Positions 35,251 to 45,066 of a stretch of 64,000 bases of DNA are shown here, piece after piece (the first letter of the stretch is position 1; every line of letters starts with the position of its first letter). Location: the NCBI RefSeq assembly GCF_014199615.1, contig NZ_JACHOB010000003.1, positions 248,001 through 312,000 of the forward strand, read 5' to 3'. This stretch comes from Parvularcula dongshanensis (lineage in GTDB: Bacteria > Pseudomonadota > Alphaproteobacteria > Caulobacterales > Parvularculaceae). The position numbers and the translations under genes are program-made. The notes below the pieces were generated by a model. It saw nothing but the letters and a program-made list of their open reading frames with translations, was not told the DNA's origin and searched no databases.

Positions 35251-36767
35251 TCTCGCGGCAAGGGCCCTTCGCGGCTCATCTGCCGCTCCAGCGCGGACAG
35301 CTTGTCCGCCATGCCGTGACCGAACACGGCCGTGATCCGGCCGCCCTCGACGTAGTAGGCGGCGAAGTCCTTCCCGCCATCCGCGTCACCCTCGTAGACG
35401 ATGTCGTCCCATGCCTCGGCATGACCGAGATAGACGTAGGACCCGCTCGCCTGCTGCTTCGTCCAGAAGAACGGCGCACCTTCGTATCGCGCGTCCCCCG
35501 TCACCACCGCCTTGGCGGCGAGCCGGCCGAGCTGCTGCGCGAAGCGCCAGTGCTCGACCCGGATCGAGCCCCAGGCCGTCGGCAGCCTGGCGATGTCGCC
35601 CGCGAGGTAGACACCTTGGCACCCGGGCAGCGACAGGTCGGCGCCGACGGTGACGCCGCCATCCTTCTCCGGCTCGACGCCCGAAAGGATGCCGCTTCTC
35701 GGGCGCACCCCGACCGCCATGACCACGAGGTCCGCCGTGATCCGCGTGCCGTCTTCAAGCAGCACCGCGCGGGGCATGTCCTCGTCGGTCTCGATCTCTT
35801 CGACATCGCCGCGGACGAAGGTCACCCCCTCCGCCTCCTGCTCCCGCTTCAAACGCGCGCCGATCCTCTCGCCCAAGATTTGGGCGAAGGGCACCTCGTC
35901 GCGGCCGATGACGGTCACCTTCACCCCCTGCCCCGATAGGACGGTCGCGGCCTCGAGACCGATGAAGCCCGTTCCGATGATGGCGGCCCGCTTCGTCCCG
36001 GCGATGGCCGAGGACAGGACTTGCGCGTCTTCGGCGGAGCGCAGCGTGATCACGCGCGGGCTCTGCGCGCCCGGCACGCCGAGGCGGTTCGGCTCCGATC
36101 CCGGGGCGACGATCAGAATGTCCGCGCTCAGCGTCTCGCCGTCCGCGAAGGTGACGGTGCGCGTGTGCGGATCGATGCTCTCGACCTCCTCGTGGCGCAT
36201 CGCGACCTGGTGGCGTTCCAGCCAGGCGTCGCTCCTGAGCCTCACCTTCTCTGCGTCCTCGGTCAGTCCCTTGGACAGCTTCGTCCGGTCGTAGGGCGCC
36301 GCCTTCTCACGATCGATCACGGTCAGCTCACCGCCGAAGCCGAAGGCGCGCAAGGATTCCGCCGCGGTGATGCCGGCAGCGCCCGCGCCGAGAACGACAG
36401 CGTGGCGGGGGTCGGTGTCGGTCGAGGTCATGTCGGGCGCGGGGTGCGGCTCGGCCTCTTCGTCCCAGGCTACGATCAGCGCGCCGTCCTCCAGGCTCGT
36501 CGCGTAGGCCCGCTGACAGTTGAGGCCCGGGGGCTCCAGAAGGGCGCCGTCCGTTAGCGCGAAGGTGGCGCGGTGCCACGGGCAGACGATCGTGTCGCCG
36601 TCGACGTGCCCCTTCGAAAGAGGGGCGCCGAGGTGTTGGCACTCGTGATCGAGCACGAACGCGCCCTCCCCCCGGCGTACGACGACGAAGTCGCGTCCGC
36701 CCCCGGACGCCTTGGTCGGGGTGTTCTCGGCAAAGGCAGTGAGTGGTCCGAGGTCTGCGGTGGGCAT
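35235..36767 (-). CDS. Rieske [2Fe-2S] ferredoxin fused to FAD-dependent oxidoreductase (AIFM3-like)
   Basis: 510 aa with AAGGAGAG before the ATG. Residues ~1-105 are a Rieske domain: C43-Q-H45 and C62-P-W-H65 bind the cluster. Residues ~120-500 are an AIF/ferredoxin-reductase fold: FAD motif VVLGAGAAGITAAESL and NAD motif AIIGTGFIGLEAA, with VYLAGDIA near the C terminus. It moves electrons from NAD(P)H through FAD to the cluster. The closest eukaryotic layout is AIFM3. No dioxygenase partner is adjacent, so the acceptor is unknown. Confidence 0.92.
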   Translation of the reverse strand: MPTADLGPLTAFAENTPTKASGGGRDFVVVRRGEGAFVLDHECQHLGAPLSKGHVDGDTIVCPWHRATFALTDGALLEPPGLNCQRAYATSLEDGALIVAWDEEAEPHPAPDMTSTDTDPRHAVVLGAGAAGITAAESLRAFGFGGELTVIDREKAAPYDRTKLSKGLTEDAEKVRLRSDAWLERHQVAMRHEEVESIDPHTRTVTFADGETLSADILIVAPGSEPNRLGVPGAQSPRVITLRSAEDAQVLSSAIAGTKRAAIIGTGFIGLEAATVLSGQGVKVTVIGRDEVPFAQILGERIGARLKREQEAEGVTFVRGDVEEIETDEDMPRAVLLEDGTRITADLVVMAVGVRPRSGILSGVEPEKDGGVTVGADLSLPGCQGVYLAGDIARLPTAWGSIRVEHWRFAQQLGRLAAKAVVTGDARYEGAPFFWTKQQASGSYVYLGHAEAWDDIVYEGDADGGKDFAAYYVEGGRITAVFGHGMADKLSALERQMSREGPLPREAAPA

Positions 36768-36852
36768 GGGCGCTCTCCTTCCGGAAGGAAGCTAGGAGCG
36801 GAGCCCGGCAGGGCCAGCGCGACGCCCTGCGGCGGCGCGCCCGCCGGCAAGG

Positions 36853-38037
36853 TCACGCCGCGGCCTTCTCCTTACGCATCATCTCCACGAAGCGCTCGAA
36901 GACACCGAAGCTGTCCTGGGGACCGGGGCTGGCCTCGGGGTGGTGCTGGACGGAGACGGCGGGCGCATAGGTCAGACGCAGCCCCGCGTTCGTGCCGTCG
37001 AAGAGGCTGGTGTGCGTGATCTCGACGCCTTCGGGCAGGCTCGCCTCCTCGACGGCGAAGCCGTGGTTCATCGAGACGATCTCGACCTTGCCCGTGCCGT
37101 GATCTCGCACCGGGTGGTTCGCGCCGTGGTGGCCTTGCGGCATCTTCACGGTCTTCGCCCCGACCGCGAGGGCGAGGAGCTGGTGGCCGAGGCAGATGCC
37201 GAAGGTCGGCACCTTCGCCTCGATGAGCTTGCGGATGACGGGCACCGCGTAGTCCGCCGTCGCGGCCGGATCGCCCGGGCCGTTGGCGAGAACGACGCCG
37301 TCGGGGGCGATCGCCATGATGTCCTCGAAGCTCGCATCCGCGGGCACGACCGACACGCGGCAGCCTGCGCCGACGAGGCGGCGAAGGATGTTGCGCTTCA
37401 CGCCGTAGTCGATGACCACGGCGTGGGGGCCGTCAGGGTCGCCTACGCCGAAGCCCGTGCCCCAGCGCCAGTCACCGCCATCCGGCGCGAACCGCTGCGG
37501 GCTCGACGCGGTCTTGGCGAGGTCGCGGCCGACGAGGCCCGGCCAGCTTCGCGCCTGCTCGATCAGCGCCGCTTCGTCGAAGACGCCGGACGCGTTGTGC
37601 GCGACGACGGCGGTCATCATGCCCTCCTCGCGGATGCGCGCGGTCAGCATCCGGGTGTCGACGCCGCAGACCCCGACGATGCCGCGCCTACGCATCCAGG
37701 CGGAGAGGTCGAGGCGGGCGCGGTAGTTCGAAGGCGACGTCGCAGGCGCCCTGAACACGGCGCCGCGCGCGGCGCTGGCCGCCGCCTCGGAGCTGTTCTC
37801 GATGTCCTCCTCGTTGACGCCCGTATTGCCGATATGGGGAAAGGTGAAGGTGACGATCTGCGCCGCGTAGGACGGGTCGGTCAGGATCTCCTGATAGCCC
37901 GTCATCGCCGTGTTGAAGCAAAGCTCACCGACCTTCGCGCCCGTGGCGCCGATCCCTTCGCCTCGGATGACCGTCCCGTCGGCAAGGACGAGGCGTGCGG
38001 TCGCAGGGGTTTGGGCATCATCTTGACACAGGCGCAT
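36853..38037 (-). CDS. carA: carbamoyl-phosphate synthase small subunit
   Basis: Glutamine amidotransferase subunit that feeds ammonia to CarB for carbamoyl phosphate in arginine and pyrimidine synthesis. 394 aa from MRLCQDDAQTP at 38037; the open extension upstream overlaps the divergent promoter. N-terminal CPSase domain (LCFNTAMTGYQEILTDPSY) and C-terminal class I GATase with nucleophile Cys in FGICLGHQLLAL and SVQHHPEASPGP at the end. carB is not in the window. Divergent from yqeY, as in several alphaproteobacteria. Confidence 0.97.
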   Translation of the reverse strand: MRLCQDDAQTPATARLVLADGTVIRGEGIGATGAKVGELCFNTAMTGYQEILTDPSYAAQIVTFTFPHIGNTGVNEEDIENSSEAAASAARGAVFRAPATSPSNYRARLDLSAWMRRRGIVGVCGVDTRMLTARIREEGMMTAVVAHNASGVFDEAALIEQARSWPGLVGRDLAKTASSPQRFAPDGGDWRWGTGFGVGDPDGPHAVVIDYGVKRNILRRLVGAGCRVSVVPADASFEDIMAIAPDGVVLANGPGDPAATADYAVPVIRKLIEAKVPTFGICLGHQLLALAVGAKTVKMPQGHHGANHPVRDHGTGKVEIVSMNHGFAVEEASLPEGVEITHTSLFDGTNAGLRLTYAPAVSVQHHPEASPGPQDSFGVFERFVEMMRKEKAAA

Positions 38038-38143
38038 GGGGCGTCGATCTCTCACAGGCAAACGGCTCGCGCTATAAAGCGCGCCGACGCGGCACGAAAG
38101 CCGCATTCTCTTACTTCCCTTCCAGGCACCCCCCCAGGACCCG

Positions 38144-38611
38144 ATGACTTCTCCCCTGCTTCAGCGCATCCGCGACGACCTCAAGGTCGCGATGAAGGCG
38201 CGCGACGACAAGCTCCGCGTATCGACCCTCCGCCTCGTCTCCGCTGCGATCAAGGATCGCGACATCGCCGCACGCAGCCAGGATCGCTGCACCGGCCTGA
38301 CCGATGACGAGGTGCTCGCCGTCCTCACCAAGATGGTGAAGCAGCGCGAGGACGCAGCCGCCACCTATGAGGAGGCGGGCCGGATCGAGCTCGCGGAGCA
38401 AGAGCGCCGCGAGGTGACGATCATCTCAGACTACCTGCCCCGGCAGCTCAGCGAGACGGAGATCGAGGGCGCGGTAAAGGAAGCGGTGGCGGAACTCGGC
38501 GCGACCGGCCTCAAGGACATGGGCAAGGTGATGGGCGAGCTGAAGGCTCGCTATGCCGGCCAGATGGACTTCGCCCGCGCCAACAAGGCCGTGAAGGCAC
38601 AGCTCGCCTGA
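38144..38611 (+). CDS. GatB/YqeY domain-containing protein
   Basis: 155 aa, beginning MTSPLLQRIRDDLKVAMKAR. It matches the stand-alone YqeY family related to the tRNA-binding tail of GatB (IISDYLPRQLSETEIE then GLKDMGKVMGELKARYAGQMD). The role is thought to involve tRNA-dependent amidotransfer or tRNA binding and is unproven. Divergent from carA with 106 bp between the starts. Confidence 0.92.
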   Translation: MTSPLLQRIRDDLKVAMKARDDKLRVSTLRLVSAAIKDRDIAARSQDRCTGLTDDEVLAVLTKMVKQREDAAATYEEAGRIELAEQERREVTIISDYLPRQLSETEIEGAVKEAVAELGATGLKDMGKVMGELKARYAGQMDFARANKAVKAQLA

Positions 38612-38716
38612 GAGGCTGGGGGCGGGACGGACGCTCCGGGCCTTGCCCCGGCGTCGAGGCTTCCTAGCTCGGGAGGCGAGCCATCTTACCGGCGCACTCG
38701 CGCCCGAAAGTCCCAC

Positions 38717-39817
38717 ATGTCATCTCTCTTCGATTCCTTCACTCTGAAGGGTGTCACCCTTCGCAACCGAATCGCCGCCTCGCCGATGTGCCAGTACATG
38801 GCCGAGGACGGGCTTCCGACGGATTGGCACCTGCCGCACTATGCGGGCCTTGCGCGCGGTGGCGCCGGCCTGGTCGTCGTGGAGGCGTCCGCCGTCTCGC
38901 CCGAAGGCCGAATCACACCGGCCGACCTCGGCATGTGGAGCGACGCTCACGAGGAGGCGCTCCGTCCGATCGTCGCGGCGATCGAAGACGCGGGCGCCGT
39001 GCCGGGCATTCAGATCGCCCATGCCGGACGAAAGGCGAGCGCGAACCGCCCCTGGGAAGGCGACGACCACATTCCCGAAGGCGATCCGCGCGGCTGGACC
39101 CCGATCGCTCCCTCCCCGGTCGCCTTCGGCGGGGGCCTTTCGCGAGCGCCCGAAGAGATGTCGCTCGACGACATCGAGCGGGTGAAGGCGGACTTCGTCG
39201 CCGGGGCGGTGCGTGCCCGGGACGCGGGCTTCCGCTGGCTCGTCCTTCACTTCGCGCATGGCTATCTCGGGCAGAGCTTCTTCTCGGCCCACTCCAACCA
39301 GCGGACCGACGCCTATGGCGGCGGCGCCGAGAACCGAGCGCGGTTCCTCTTGGAGACGCTGGAGGCGGTTCGAGGGGTCTGGCCCGACGACCGGCCGTTG
39401 ACGGCCCGCTTCGGCGTCATCGAGTTCGACGGTCGCGACGAGGAGACCCTCTCCGAAGCGATCGGGCTGTCGCACCGCTTCCGCGAGGCGGGCCTCGACT
39501 TTCTCGACGTCAGCATCGGCTTCTCGACGCCCGAAGCGAACATTCCCTGGGGCCCGCACTTCATGGTGCCGACCGCCGCGCGGGTTCGGGAGGAGACGGG
39601 CCTTCCGGTCTCGACGAGCTGGTACATCAGCGATGCCGAGGCGGCGGACGCGTCGGTCGCCAAGGGTGAGCTGGACCTCGTCATGCTCGGCCGGCCGCTG
39701 CTCGCGAACCCCCGCTGGCCCTATGCGGCCGCAAAGACGTTAAGCGTCGAGAAGCCCGCCTGGGCGACCCTGCCCGCTCCTTACGCCCACTGGCTTTCGA
39801 GCTATCGTACGGAGTAG
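38717..39817 (+). CDS. old yellow enzyme family NADH:flavin oxidoreductase (YqjM-like)
   Basis: 366 aa. TIM-barrel FMN enzyme with LRNRIAASPMCQYMAEDG at the N terminus (the Cys of YqjM-type enzymes), HAGRKAS, the FAHGYLGQSFFSAHSNQRTD block and the C-terminal VMLGRPLLANPRWP. It reduces activated C=C bonds of enals, enones and nitro compounds with NADPH. Single-gene unit. Confidence 0.95.
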   Translation: MSSLFDSFTLKGVTLRNRIAASPMCQYMAEDGLPTDWHLPHYAGLARGGAGLVVVEASAVSPEGRITPADLGMWSDAHEEALRPIVAAIEDAGAVPGIQIAHAGRKASANRPWEGDDHIPEGDPRGWTPIAPSPVAFGGGLSRAPEEMSLDDIERVKADFVAGAVRARDAGFRWLVLHFAHGYLGQSFFSAHSNQRTDAYGGGAENRARFLLETLEAVRGVWPDDRPLTARFGVIEFDGRDEETLSEAIGLSHRFREAGLDFLDVSIGFSTPEANIPWGPHFMVPTAARVREETGLPVSTSWYISDAEAADASVAKGELDLVMLGRPLLANPRWPYAAAKTLSVEKPAWATLPAPYAHWLSSYRTE

Positions 39818-39926
39818 ATGCAAACGAGTGCAATTGGCGCTACCAAGGCTTCGCGCGGCGGCTCCTTCTCGGAGTTCCGCCGCGCCGCGTCGTTCGAGAA
39901 GTCTCAGTCCAGCCGGAGCGTAAGCG

Positions 39927-41567
39927 ATGTCCGCGACCCCGAAGCTCGACACTGAACCCGCCCGCCCCTGGTGGCGTGGCGCCGTCGTCTATCAAGTCTA
40001 CCCGCGCAGCTTCCTCGACACGACGGGTAGCGGGACGGGCGACCTTGCCGGCATCACGGCCAAGCTCGACTACATCGCGGGCCTCGGCGTGGATGCCGTC
40101 TGGCTGTCCCCTTTCTTCGCCTCGCCGATGAAGGATTACGGCTACGACGTTGCGGACTACCGTGCCGTCGATCCGATGTTCGGCACGCTCGAGGACTTCG
40201 ACCGTTTGGTCGAGCGCGCGCACGAGCTCGGGCTGAAGGTCGTCATCGACCAGGTCTTCAGCCACACCTCCGACCAGCACGCATGGTTCCAGGAGAGCCG
40301 GTCGTCGCGCACGAACGACAAAGCGGACTGGTACGTCTGGGCCGACATGAAGGAGGACGGCACCCCGCCGACCAACTGGCTCTCGGTCTTCGGCGGCTCG
40401 GCCTGGGCCTGGGACAGCAGGCGCGGGCAGTACTACCTGCACAACTTTCTGACCGAGCAACCGGACCTCAACCTGCACAATCCGGCCGTTCAGGACGCAC
40501 TGTTGGACGTCGCGCGGTTCTGGCTGGAACGAGGCGTGGACGGCTTCCGGCTCGACGCGATCAACTTCGCGATGCACGACCCGGATCTGACCGACAATCC
40601 GCCGGCGCCGCGTGACGGACGCAAGCAGGACACGCCCTTCGACTTCCAGGACCACCTTCGGAACAAGTCGCATCCGGACATCCCGAAGTTCCTGTCGCGC
40701 ATCCGGGCGCTGACCGAATCCTACGGCGGCGCCTTCACGGTCGCGGAGGTCGACGGTCCGCTCGCGCCTGTCGAGATGGCCGAGTACACGCAAGGCCCGG
40801 ACCGGCTGCACTCTGCCTACAGCTTCGTGTTCCTCCACGCGCAACGCCTGTCTCCCGCCCTCGCCCGCGCCGCCCATGCCGAGTGGCCGCAGGGCGAAGA
40901 GGCGGGATGGCCGTCCTGGGCGCTCTCGAATCACGACGCGCCGCGGGTGGTGACGCGGTGGGGGAAGGGCCTCGACGCGCAGGCCTTCGCGCGGGTCACC
41001 GGCATGCTCCTGATGGCGATGCGCGGCAACGCTTTCCTCTATCAGGGCGAAGAGCTCGGCCTGCCGCAGGCCGACGTGCCGTTCGAGCGCCTGCGCGACC
41101 CCGAAGCGATCGCCAACTGGCCCCATACCCGGGGCCGCGACGGCGCGCGGACGCCCATGCCCTGGTTCCCTAGCGAGGGACAGGCCGGTTTCTCCGACGC
41201 CGAGCCGTGGCTTCCGGTCGACCCCCGCCACGTCCCCCTCGCCGTCGCGGCGCAGGAGCGCGATCCGCGCAGCACGCTTCACTTCTTCCGCCGCTTGATC
41301 GCCTATCGGCGAGATTCGGCCCCGCTGCGCTTCGGCGAGCTTGAGTTCCTCGATACGCCAGGCGGCGTCCTCGCCATGCTGCGCCGGGACGGCGCCGAGG
41401 CGGTCCTCTGCGTGCTCAACGTCGCGGCGGACCCGGTGGCCTGGACACCCGAAGGGTTCGAGGGCGCCAGGGTCGTCCTCTCTTCGGAGGGGCCGGAGGA
41501 CGCCGAACTGCCGCCGGTCATTCCGGGACTCGGCGGCTACTACGCCGAGGTCCGGTCCGCCGCCTGA
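39927..41567 (+). CDS. GH13 alpha-glucosidase / oligo-1,6-glucosidase family
   Basis: 546 aa, cytoplasmic (no signal peptide). Conserved regions are in order: DAVWLSPFFASPMKDYGYDV, VVIDQVFSHTSDQH, GFRLDAINF with the nucleophile Asp, FTVAEVDG with the acid/base Glu, and LSNHDAPRV. It hydrolyses alpha-1,4 or alpha-1,6 glucosides of short oligosaccharides, or transfers glucose. GGAGCG precedes the start at 39927. No transporter or regulator is adjacent. Confidence 0.94.
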   Translation: MSATPKLDTEPARPWWRGAVVYQVYPRSFLDTTGSGTGDLAGITAKLDYIAGLGVDAVWLSPFFASPMKDYGYDVADYRAVDPMFGTLEDFDRLVERAHELGLKVVIDQVFSHTSDQHAWFQESRSSRTNDKADWYVWADMKEDGTPPTNWLSVFGGSAWAWDSRRGQYYLHNFLTEQPDLNLHNPAVQDALLDVARFWLERGVDGFRLDAINFAMHDPDLTDNPPAPRDGRKQDTPFDFQDHLRNKSHPDIPKFLSRIRALTESYGGAFTVAEVDGPLAPVEMAEYTQGPDRLHSAYSFVFLHAQRLSPALARAAHAEWPQGEEAGWPSWALSNHDAPRVVTRWGKGLDAQAFARVTGMLLMAMRGNAFLYQGEELGLPQADVPFERLRDPEAIANWPHTRGRDGARTPMPWFPSEGQAGFSDAEPWLPVDPRHVPLAVAAQERDPRSTLHFFRRLIAYRRDSAPLRFGELEFLDTPGGVLAMLRRDGAEAVLCVLNVAADPVAWTPEGFEGARVVLSSEGPEDAELPPVIPGLGGYYAEVRSAA

Positions 41568-41624
41568 TTGCGAAGCGGCGCGAAGCGCTTACGTTAACCT
41601 TCGAAGAACGGAGGGGACGCCCGA

Positions 41625-42275
41625 ATGAGAAGATCGCTCCGCGCCGCCCTGGCCGCGCTCGTGCTGCTGCCCGCGACCGTCGGCTGCTCGTCGGTCTACT
41701 ACGACACGATGGAGAAGTTCGGCTTCGAGAAGCGGGACATCCTGGTCGACCGGGTCGAAGACGGGCGGGAGGCGCAGACCGACGCTCAGGAGGAGTTCAA
41801 GGACGCGCTCACCCAGTTCCGCGAACTGGTCGCCTTCGACGGCGGCGAGCTCGAGAAGCAGTACGACAAGGTCTCGCGATCCTACGACCGGATGCAGCGC
41901 GAGGCCGAGGAGGTCCGCGGCCGCATCGACGCCATCGAGGACGTCGGCGAGGCGCTGTTCGATGAGTGGGAGGACGAGCTCGGCGAGTATCAGTCCGCCG
42001 AGCTGCGCAACGCCTCGGCCCGGCAGCTACGCGAGACCCAGACCCAGTACGCCCAGGTCGTCCGCGCGATGAACCGCGCGGCGGACAAGATGGACCCGGT
42101 GCTCGAGATCTATCAGGACCAGGTCCTCTACCTGAAGCACAGCCTCAACGCCCGCGCCATCGCCGGGCTCGAGGACGAGCGTGCGGTGATCGAGCAGCGC
42201 GTCAACGAGCTGATCGCCGAGATGGACGCCGCGATCGCCGAGGCGAACCGCTTCATCGACGCGATGCAGGCCTGA
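41625..42275 (+). CDS. DUF2959 family lipoprotein, coiled coil
   Basis: 216 aa. Signal peptide with a lipobox-like TVGC at about residues 18-21, then SSVYYDTMEKFGFEKRDILV, the DUF2959 signature. The rest is long acidic coiled coil (REAEEVRGRIDAIEDVGEAL and onward). The function is unknown; it is likely a periplasmic, membrane-anchored protein. It is convergent with rpoN with 4 bp between the stops. Confidence 0.88.
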   Translation: MRRSLRAALAALVLLPATVGCSSVYYDTMEKFGFEKRDILVDRVEDGREAQTDAQEEFKDALTQFRELVAFDGGELEKQYDKVSRSYDRMQREAEEVRGRIDAIEDVGEALFDEWEDELGEYQSAELRNASARQLRETQTQYAQVVRAMNRAADKMDPVLEIYQDQVLYLKHSLNARAIAGLEDERAVIEQRVNELIAEMDAAIAEANRFIDAMQA

Positions 42276-42279
42276 ACGC

Positions 42280-43737
42280 TCAGATCGCTCGCTTCGCCAT
42301 GCGCTTGCGCTGAACCGAGGACGGGACGCCTAGCGCTTCGCGGTACTTCGCGACGGTCCGGCGGGCGATGTCGACGTTCTCCGCCGCGAGCACTTCGACG
42401 AGGCGATCGTCCGAGAGCGGCTGATGCGGGTCTTCCTTGCCGATGAGCTCACGGATGCGTTGGCGCACGCTTTCCGCCGAGTAGCTCTGCTCGCCGTGCT
42501 TCGCGGCGATCGAGGCGGTGAAGAAGTACTTCATCTCGAAGACGCCGCGCGGCGTGTGGATGAACTTGTTCGACGTCACCCGGCTGACCGTGGACTCGTG
42601 CATGTCGATCGCGTCGGCGATCGTCTTGAGGTTCAGCGGACGGAGCTTCGAGATGCCTTCGACGAGGAAGACGTCCTGATGCTTCACGATCTGAAGCGCG
42701 ACCTTGAGGATCGTCCGTGCGCGTTGGTCGAGCGATTTGACGAGCCAGTTGGCGTTGGACATCTGCTCGTTGAGGAAGCTCCTGGTCTCCTGCCCGTCCG
42801 ACTTCGACGACATGCGGGCGAAGTAGCGTTCGTTGGCGATGACCTTGGGAAGCGTCTCCTGATTGAGCTCCACCTTCCAACCGCCATCGGACGCTTCGGT
42901 GACGTAGACGTCGGGGATGACGACCTGAACGGTGTCCCGGCCGTAGGCGAGGCCGGGCTTGGGGTTGAGCTTCCTGATCGCCGCGATGTGCTCGCGAAGG
43001 TCGTCCTCCGAGAACTTGCAGGCGCGGCGGAGGCTCGGAAGGTCGTGCGTGCCGAGGTAGTGGATGTTCTCTAGGAACAGATCCATCTGCGGCGTCATCA
43101 GGTTCTGATCGCGCAGCTGCAGGCGGAGGCACTCGGCGAGAGACCGCGCGGCGATGCCCGAGGGCTCGAAACCCTGGATGAGGCGGAGTGCCCGGCGGAC
43201 GAAGAGCGGCTCGGCGCCCAGGCGCTCGGCGACCTCCTCGACCTCGGCGCGCAGGTAGCCGCCGTCGTCGATGAGGTCGATCAGGTGCGCGCCGATCATC
43301 AGCTGCACCTCGTCCCGCGTCGCGAGGTGGAGCTGCTTCGTCAGGTGCTCCCGCAACGTGATCTCCTCGGCCGTCTGCGCGAGGACGTCGTAGTCCTCGG
43401 AGACGGGCTGACGGCTGCCCGACACGTTCGACCAGTCGCCGGCCGCCGCGTCGCCGGGTCCAGCGTCGCTATCGACGTTCGAGTAGTCGGTATCGAGCGT
43501 GGAGACGTCGGCCGAGGCGTCCGCGTCGCGCCGCTCCTCGCTCCTCGACTCCTCGCCGCGGTCCTTCTCGTTGGCGCGCTCGTCACGCTCGAGGAAGGGG
43601 TTCTCTTCGAGCTGGCTCTCGACGAACTCGGCGAGCTCGAGGTTGGTCAGCTGCAACAGCTTGATCGCCTGCTGCAGCTGCGGCGTCATGACGAGCTGCT
43701 GGCCCTGACGCAGGTCGAGCTTGGGGGTGAGCGCCAT
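42280..43737 (-). CDS. rpoN: RNA polymerase sigma-54 factor
   Basis: 485 aa from MALTPKLDLRQGQQL at 43737. Region I (QQAIKLLQLTNLELAEF) is glutamine/leucine-rich, region II is acidic, then the core-binding and HTH parts, and the RpoN box ARRTVAKYREALGVPSS near the C terminus. It directs transcription from -24/-12 promoters with enhancer-binding proteins. It lies downstream of lptB, the conserved lptAB-rpoN order; hpf and ptsN, often next, are replaced by the convergent DUF2959 gene. Confidence 0.97.
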   Translation of the reverse strand: MALTPKLDLRQGQQLVMTPQLQQAIKLLQLTNLELAEFVESQLEENPFLERDERANEKDRGEESRSEERRDADASADVSTLDTDYSNVDSDAGPGDAAAGDWSNVSGSRQPVSEDYDVLAQTAEEITLREHLTKQLHLATRDEVQLMIGAHLIDLIDDGGYLRAEVEEVAERLGAEPLFVRRALRLIQGFEPSGIAARSLAECLRLQLRDQNLMTPQMDLFLENIHYLGTHDLPSLRRACKFSEDDLREHIAAIRKLNPKPGLAYGRDTVQVVIPDVYVTEASDGGWKVELNQETLPKVIANERYFARMSSKSDGQETRSFLNEQMSNANWLVKSLDQRARTILKVALQIVKHQDVFLVEGISKLRPLNLKTIADAIDMHESTVSRVTSNKFIHTPRGVFEMKYFFTASIAAKHGEQSYSAESVRQRIRELIGKEDPHQPLSDDRLVEVLAAENVDIARRTVAKYREALGVPSSVQRKRMAKRAI

Positions 43738-43790
43738 CGTAACCCTGTGGTTTGCACGCGCTGGGGATGTGCCCCAGCTTCGCCCCAATC

Positions 43791-44561
43791 CTACAGGTGG
43801 AAGGTTTCGCCCAGATAAACTCTACGGACGTCCTCGTTGGCCACGATCTCCGCCGGCGTGCCCTCGGCCAGGACCTCACCCTTGGAGATGATGTAGGCCC
43901 GGTCGATAATCTCCAGCGTTTCCCGCACGTTATGGTCCGTGATCAGAACGCCGAGGCCACGCGTCTTGAGGTGCCTCACAAGGTCGCGAATATCCGCGAT
44001 CGCGAGCGGGTCGATGCCGGCGAAGGGCTCGTCCAGCAGCATGTAGTCGGGTCCGGTCGCCACCGCCCGCGCGATCTCAAGCCGTCGGCGCTCCCCGCCC
44101 GACAGCGCGGTCGCGGGCGAGTTGCGCACATGCGTGATCTTGAACTCCTCGAGCAGGCTGTCCACCACGGCGCGGCGCGCGGCCTTGTCCTTATGGACGA
44201 GCTCGACCACGGCGAGGATGTTCTGCTCGACCGTAAGGCCCCGGAAGATCGAGGCCTCCTGCGGCAGGTAGCCGACGCCGAGCTTCGCGCGCTGATACAT
44301 GGGCAGGCGCGTCACGTTGAACCCGTCGATCATGACGCACCCGGCATCCGCCGGGACGAGGCCCGTCACCATGTAGAAGCAGGTCGTCTTGCCCGCCCCG
44401 TTGGGCCCGAGGATGCCGACCGCCTCGCCCCTACGGACGTGGAAGCTGACGTGGTTCACCACCTGACGGCGGCGGTAGCTCTTCTGGAGGTTCTCCGCGA
44501 CGAGACCCTGGCTCAGCGGCGAGGCCGCATCTGCCCTCGGGTCCGGTGAGCCCGCATCCAT
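43791..44561 (-). CDS. lptB: LPS export ABC transporter ATP-binding protein
   Basis: 256 aa. The ATPase drives LPS extraction through LptBFG. Walker A GPNGAGKTT, signature LSGGERRRLEIAR, Walker B YMLLDEPFAGIDP, and H-loop LITDHNVRETL. The start ATG at 44561 shares one base with the lptA stop (TGATG). An 18-residue polar N-terminal extension precedes the ABC domain. Confidence 0.96.
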   Translation of the reverse strand: MDAGSPDPRADAASPLSQGLVAENLQKSYRRRQVVNHVSFHVRRGEAVGILGPNGAGKTTCFYMVTGLVPADAGCVMIDGFNVTRLPMYQRAKLGVGYLPQEASIFRGLTVEQNILAVVELVHKDKAARRAVVDSLLEEFKITHVRNSPATALSGGERRRLEIARAVATGPDYMLLDEPFAGIDPLAIADIRDLVRHLKTRGLGVLITDHNVRETLEIIDRAYIISKGEVLAEGTPAEIVANEDVRRVYLGETFHL

Positions 44562-45055
44562 CAGCCGCGCTCCTTGGTGGCTTGGAACAGGCCGCGCACG
44601 CGCCCGCCATCGGCGGCGGAGAAGGAAAGCGCGCCGGTCTCGGTGTTGTAGACGAGCCTGTCGCCCGTGATCACCTGTTCGCCCTGCACGACGACGACGT
44701 CCCCGGTGACCGTGATGGTGCTGGTCGCGGCGTCGAAGACGCCGGCGCGGCCCGAGATCGCGTCCTCGCCGCTTGCGTAGCGAACGCGGCCCTCTCCCTC
44801 GATGCGGGTGAAGTCCTGCGTGCCGGGGGCGAAGGTGATCTCCATCCGATCGGCCGTCAGAAGCGCGGGGCCCTGCGCGATCATGACCTCGCCGGTGCAG
44901 ATCACCCTGTCCTCGCGCTGCAGCGCGTCGCATCGCTGCGCGTCGACCGAGATCGGCTCGTCCGAGGAAAGGCCGGCGAAGGGCTGCTGCGCCGCCGCCG
45001 GGACGCATAGGAGGGCGAGGCCGAGAATGCCGCCGGCGAAGCTTCTAGAGTTCAC
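44561..45055 (-). CDS. lptA: lipopolysaccharide transport periplasmic protein LptA
   Basis: 164 aa from a GTG at 45055. Cleavable signal peptide (GGILGLALLCVPAAAQQ), then an OstA/LptA beta-jellyroll with repeats such as RMEITFAPGTQDFTRIEGEG. It forms the periplasmic bridge carrying LPS from LptC to LptD. Located between lptC (11 bp gap) and lptB (1 bp overlap). Confidence 0.93.
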   Translation of the reverse strand: MNSRSFAGGILGLALLCVPAAAQQPFAGLSSDEPISVDAQRCDALQREDRVICTGEVMIAQGPALLTADRMEITFAPGTQDFTRIEGEGRVRYASGEDAISGRAGVFDAATSTITVTGDVVVVQGEQVITGDRLVYNTETGALSFSAADGGRVRGLFQATKERG

Positions 45056-45066
45056 GCGTGCCCCGT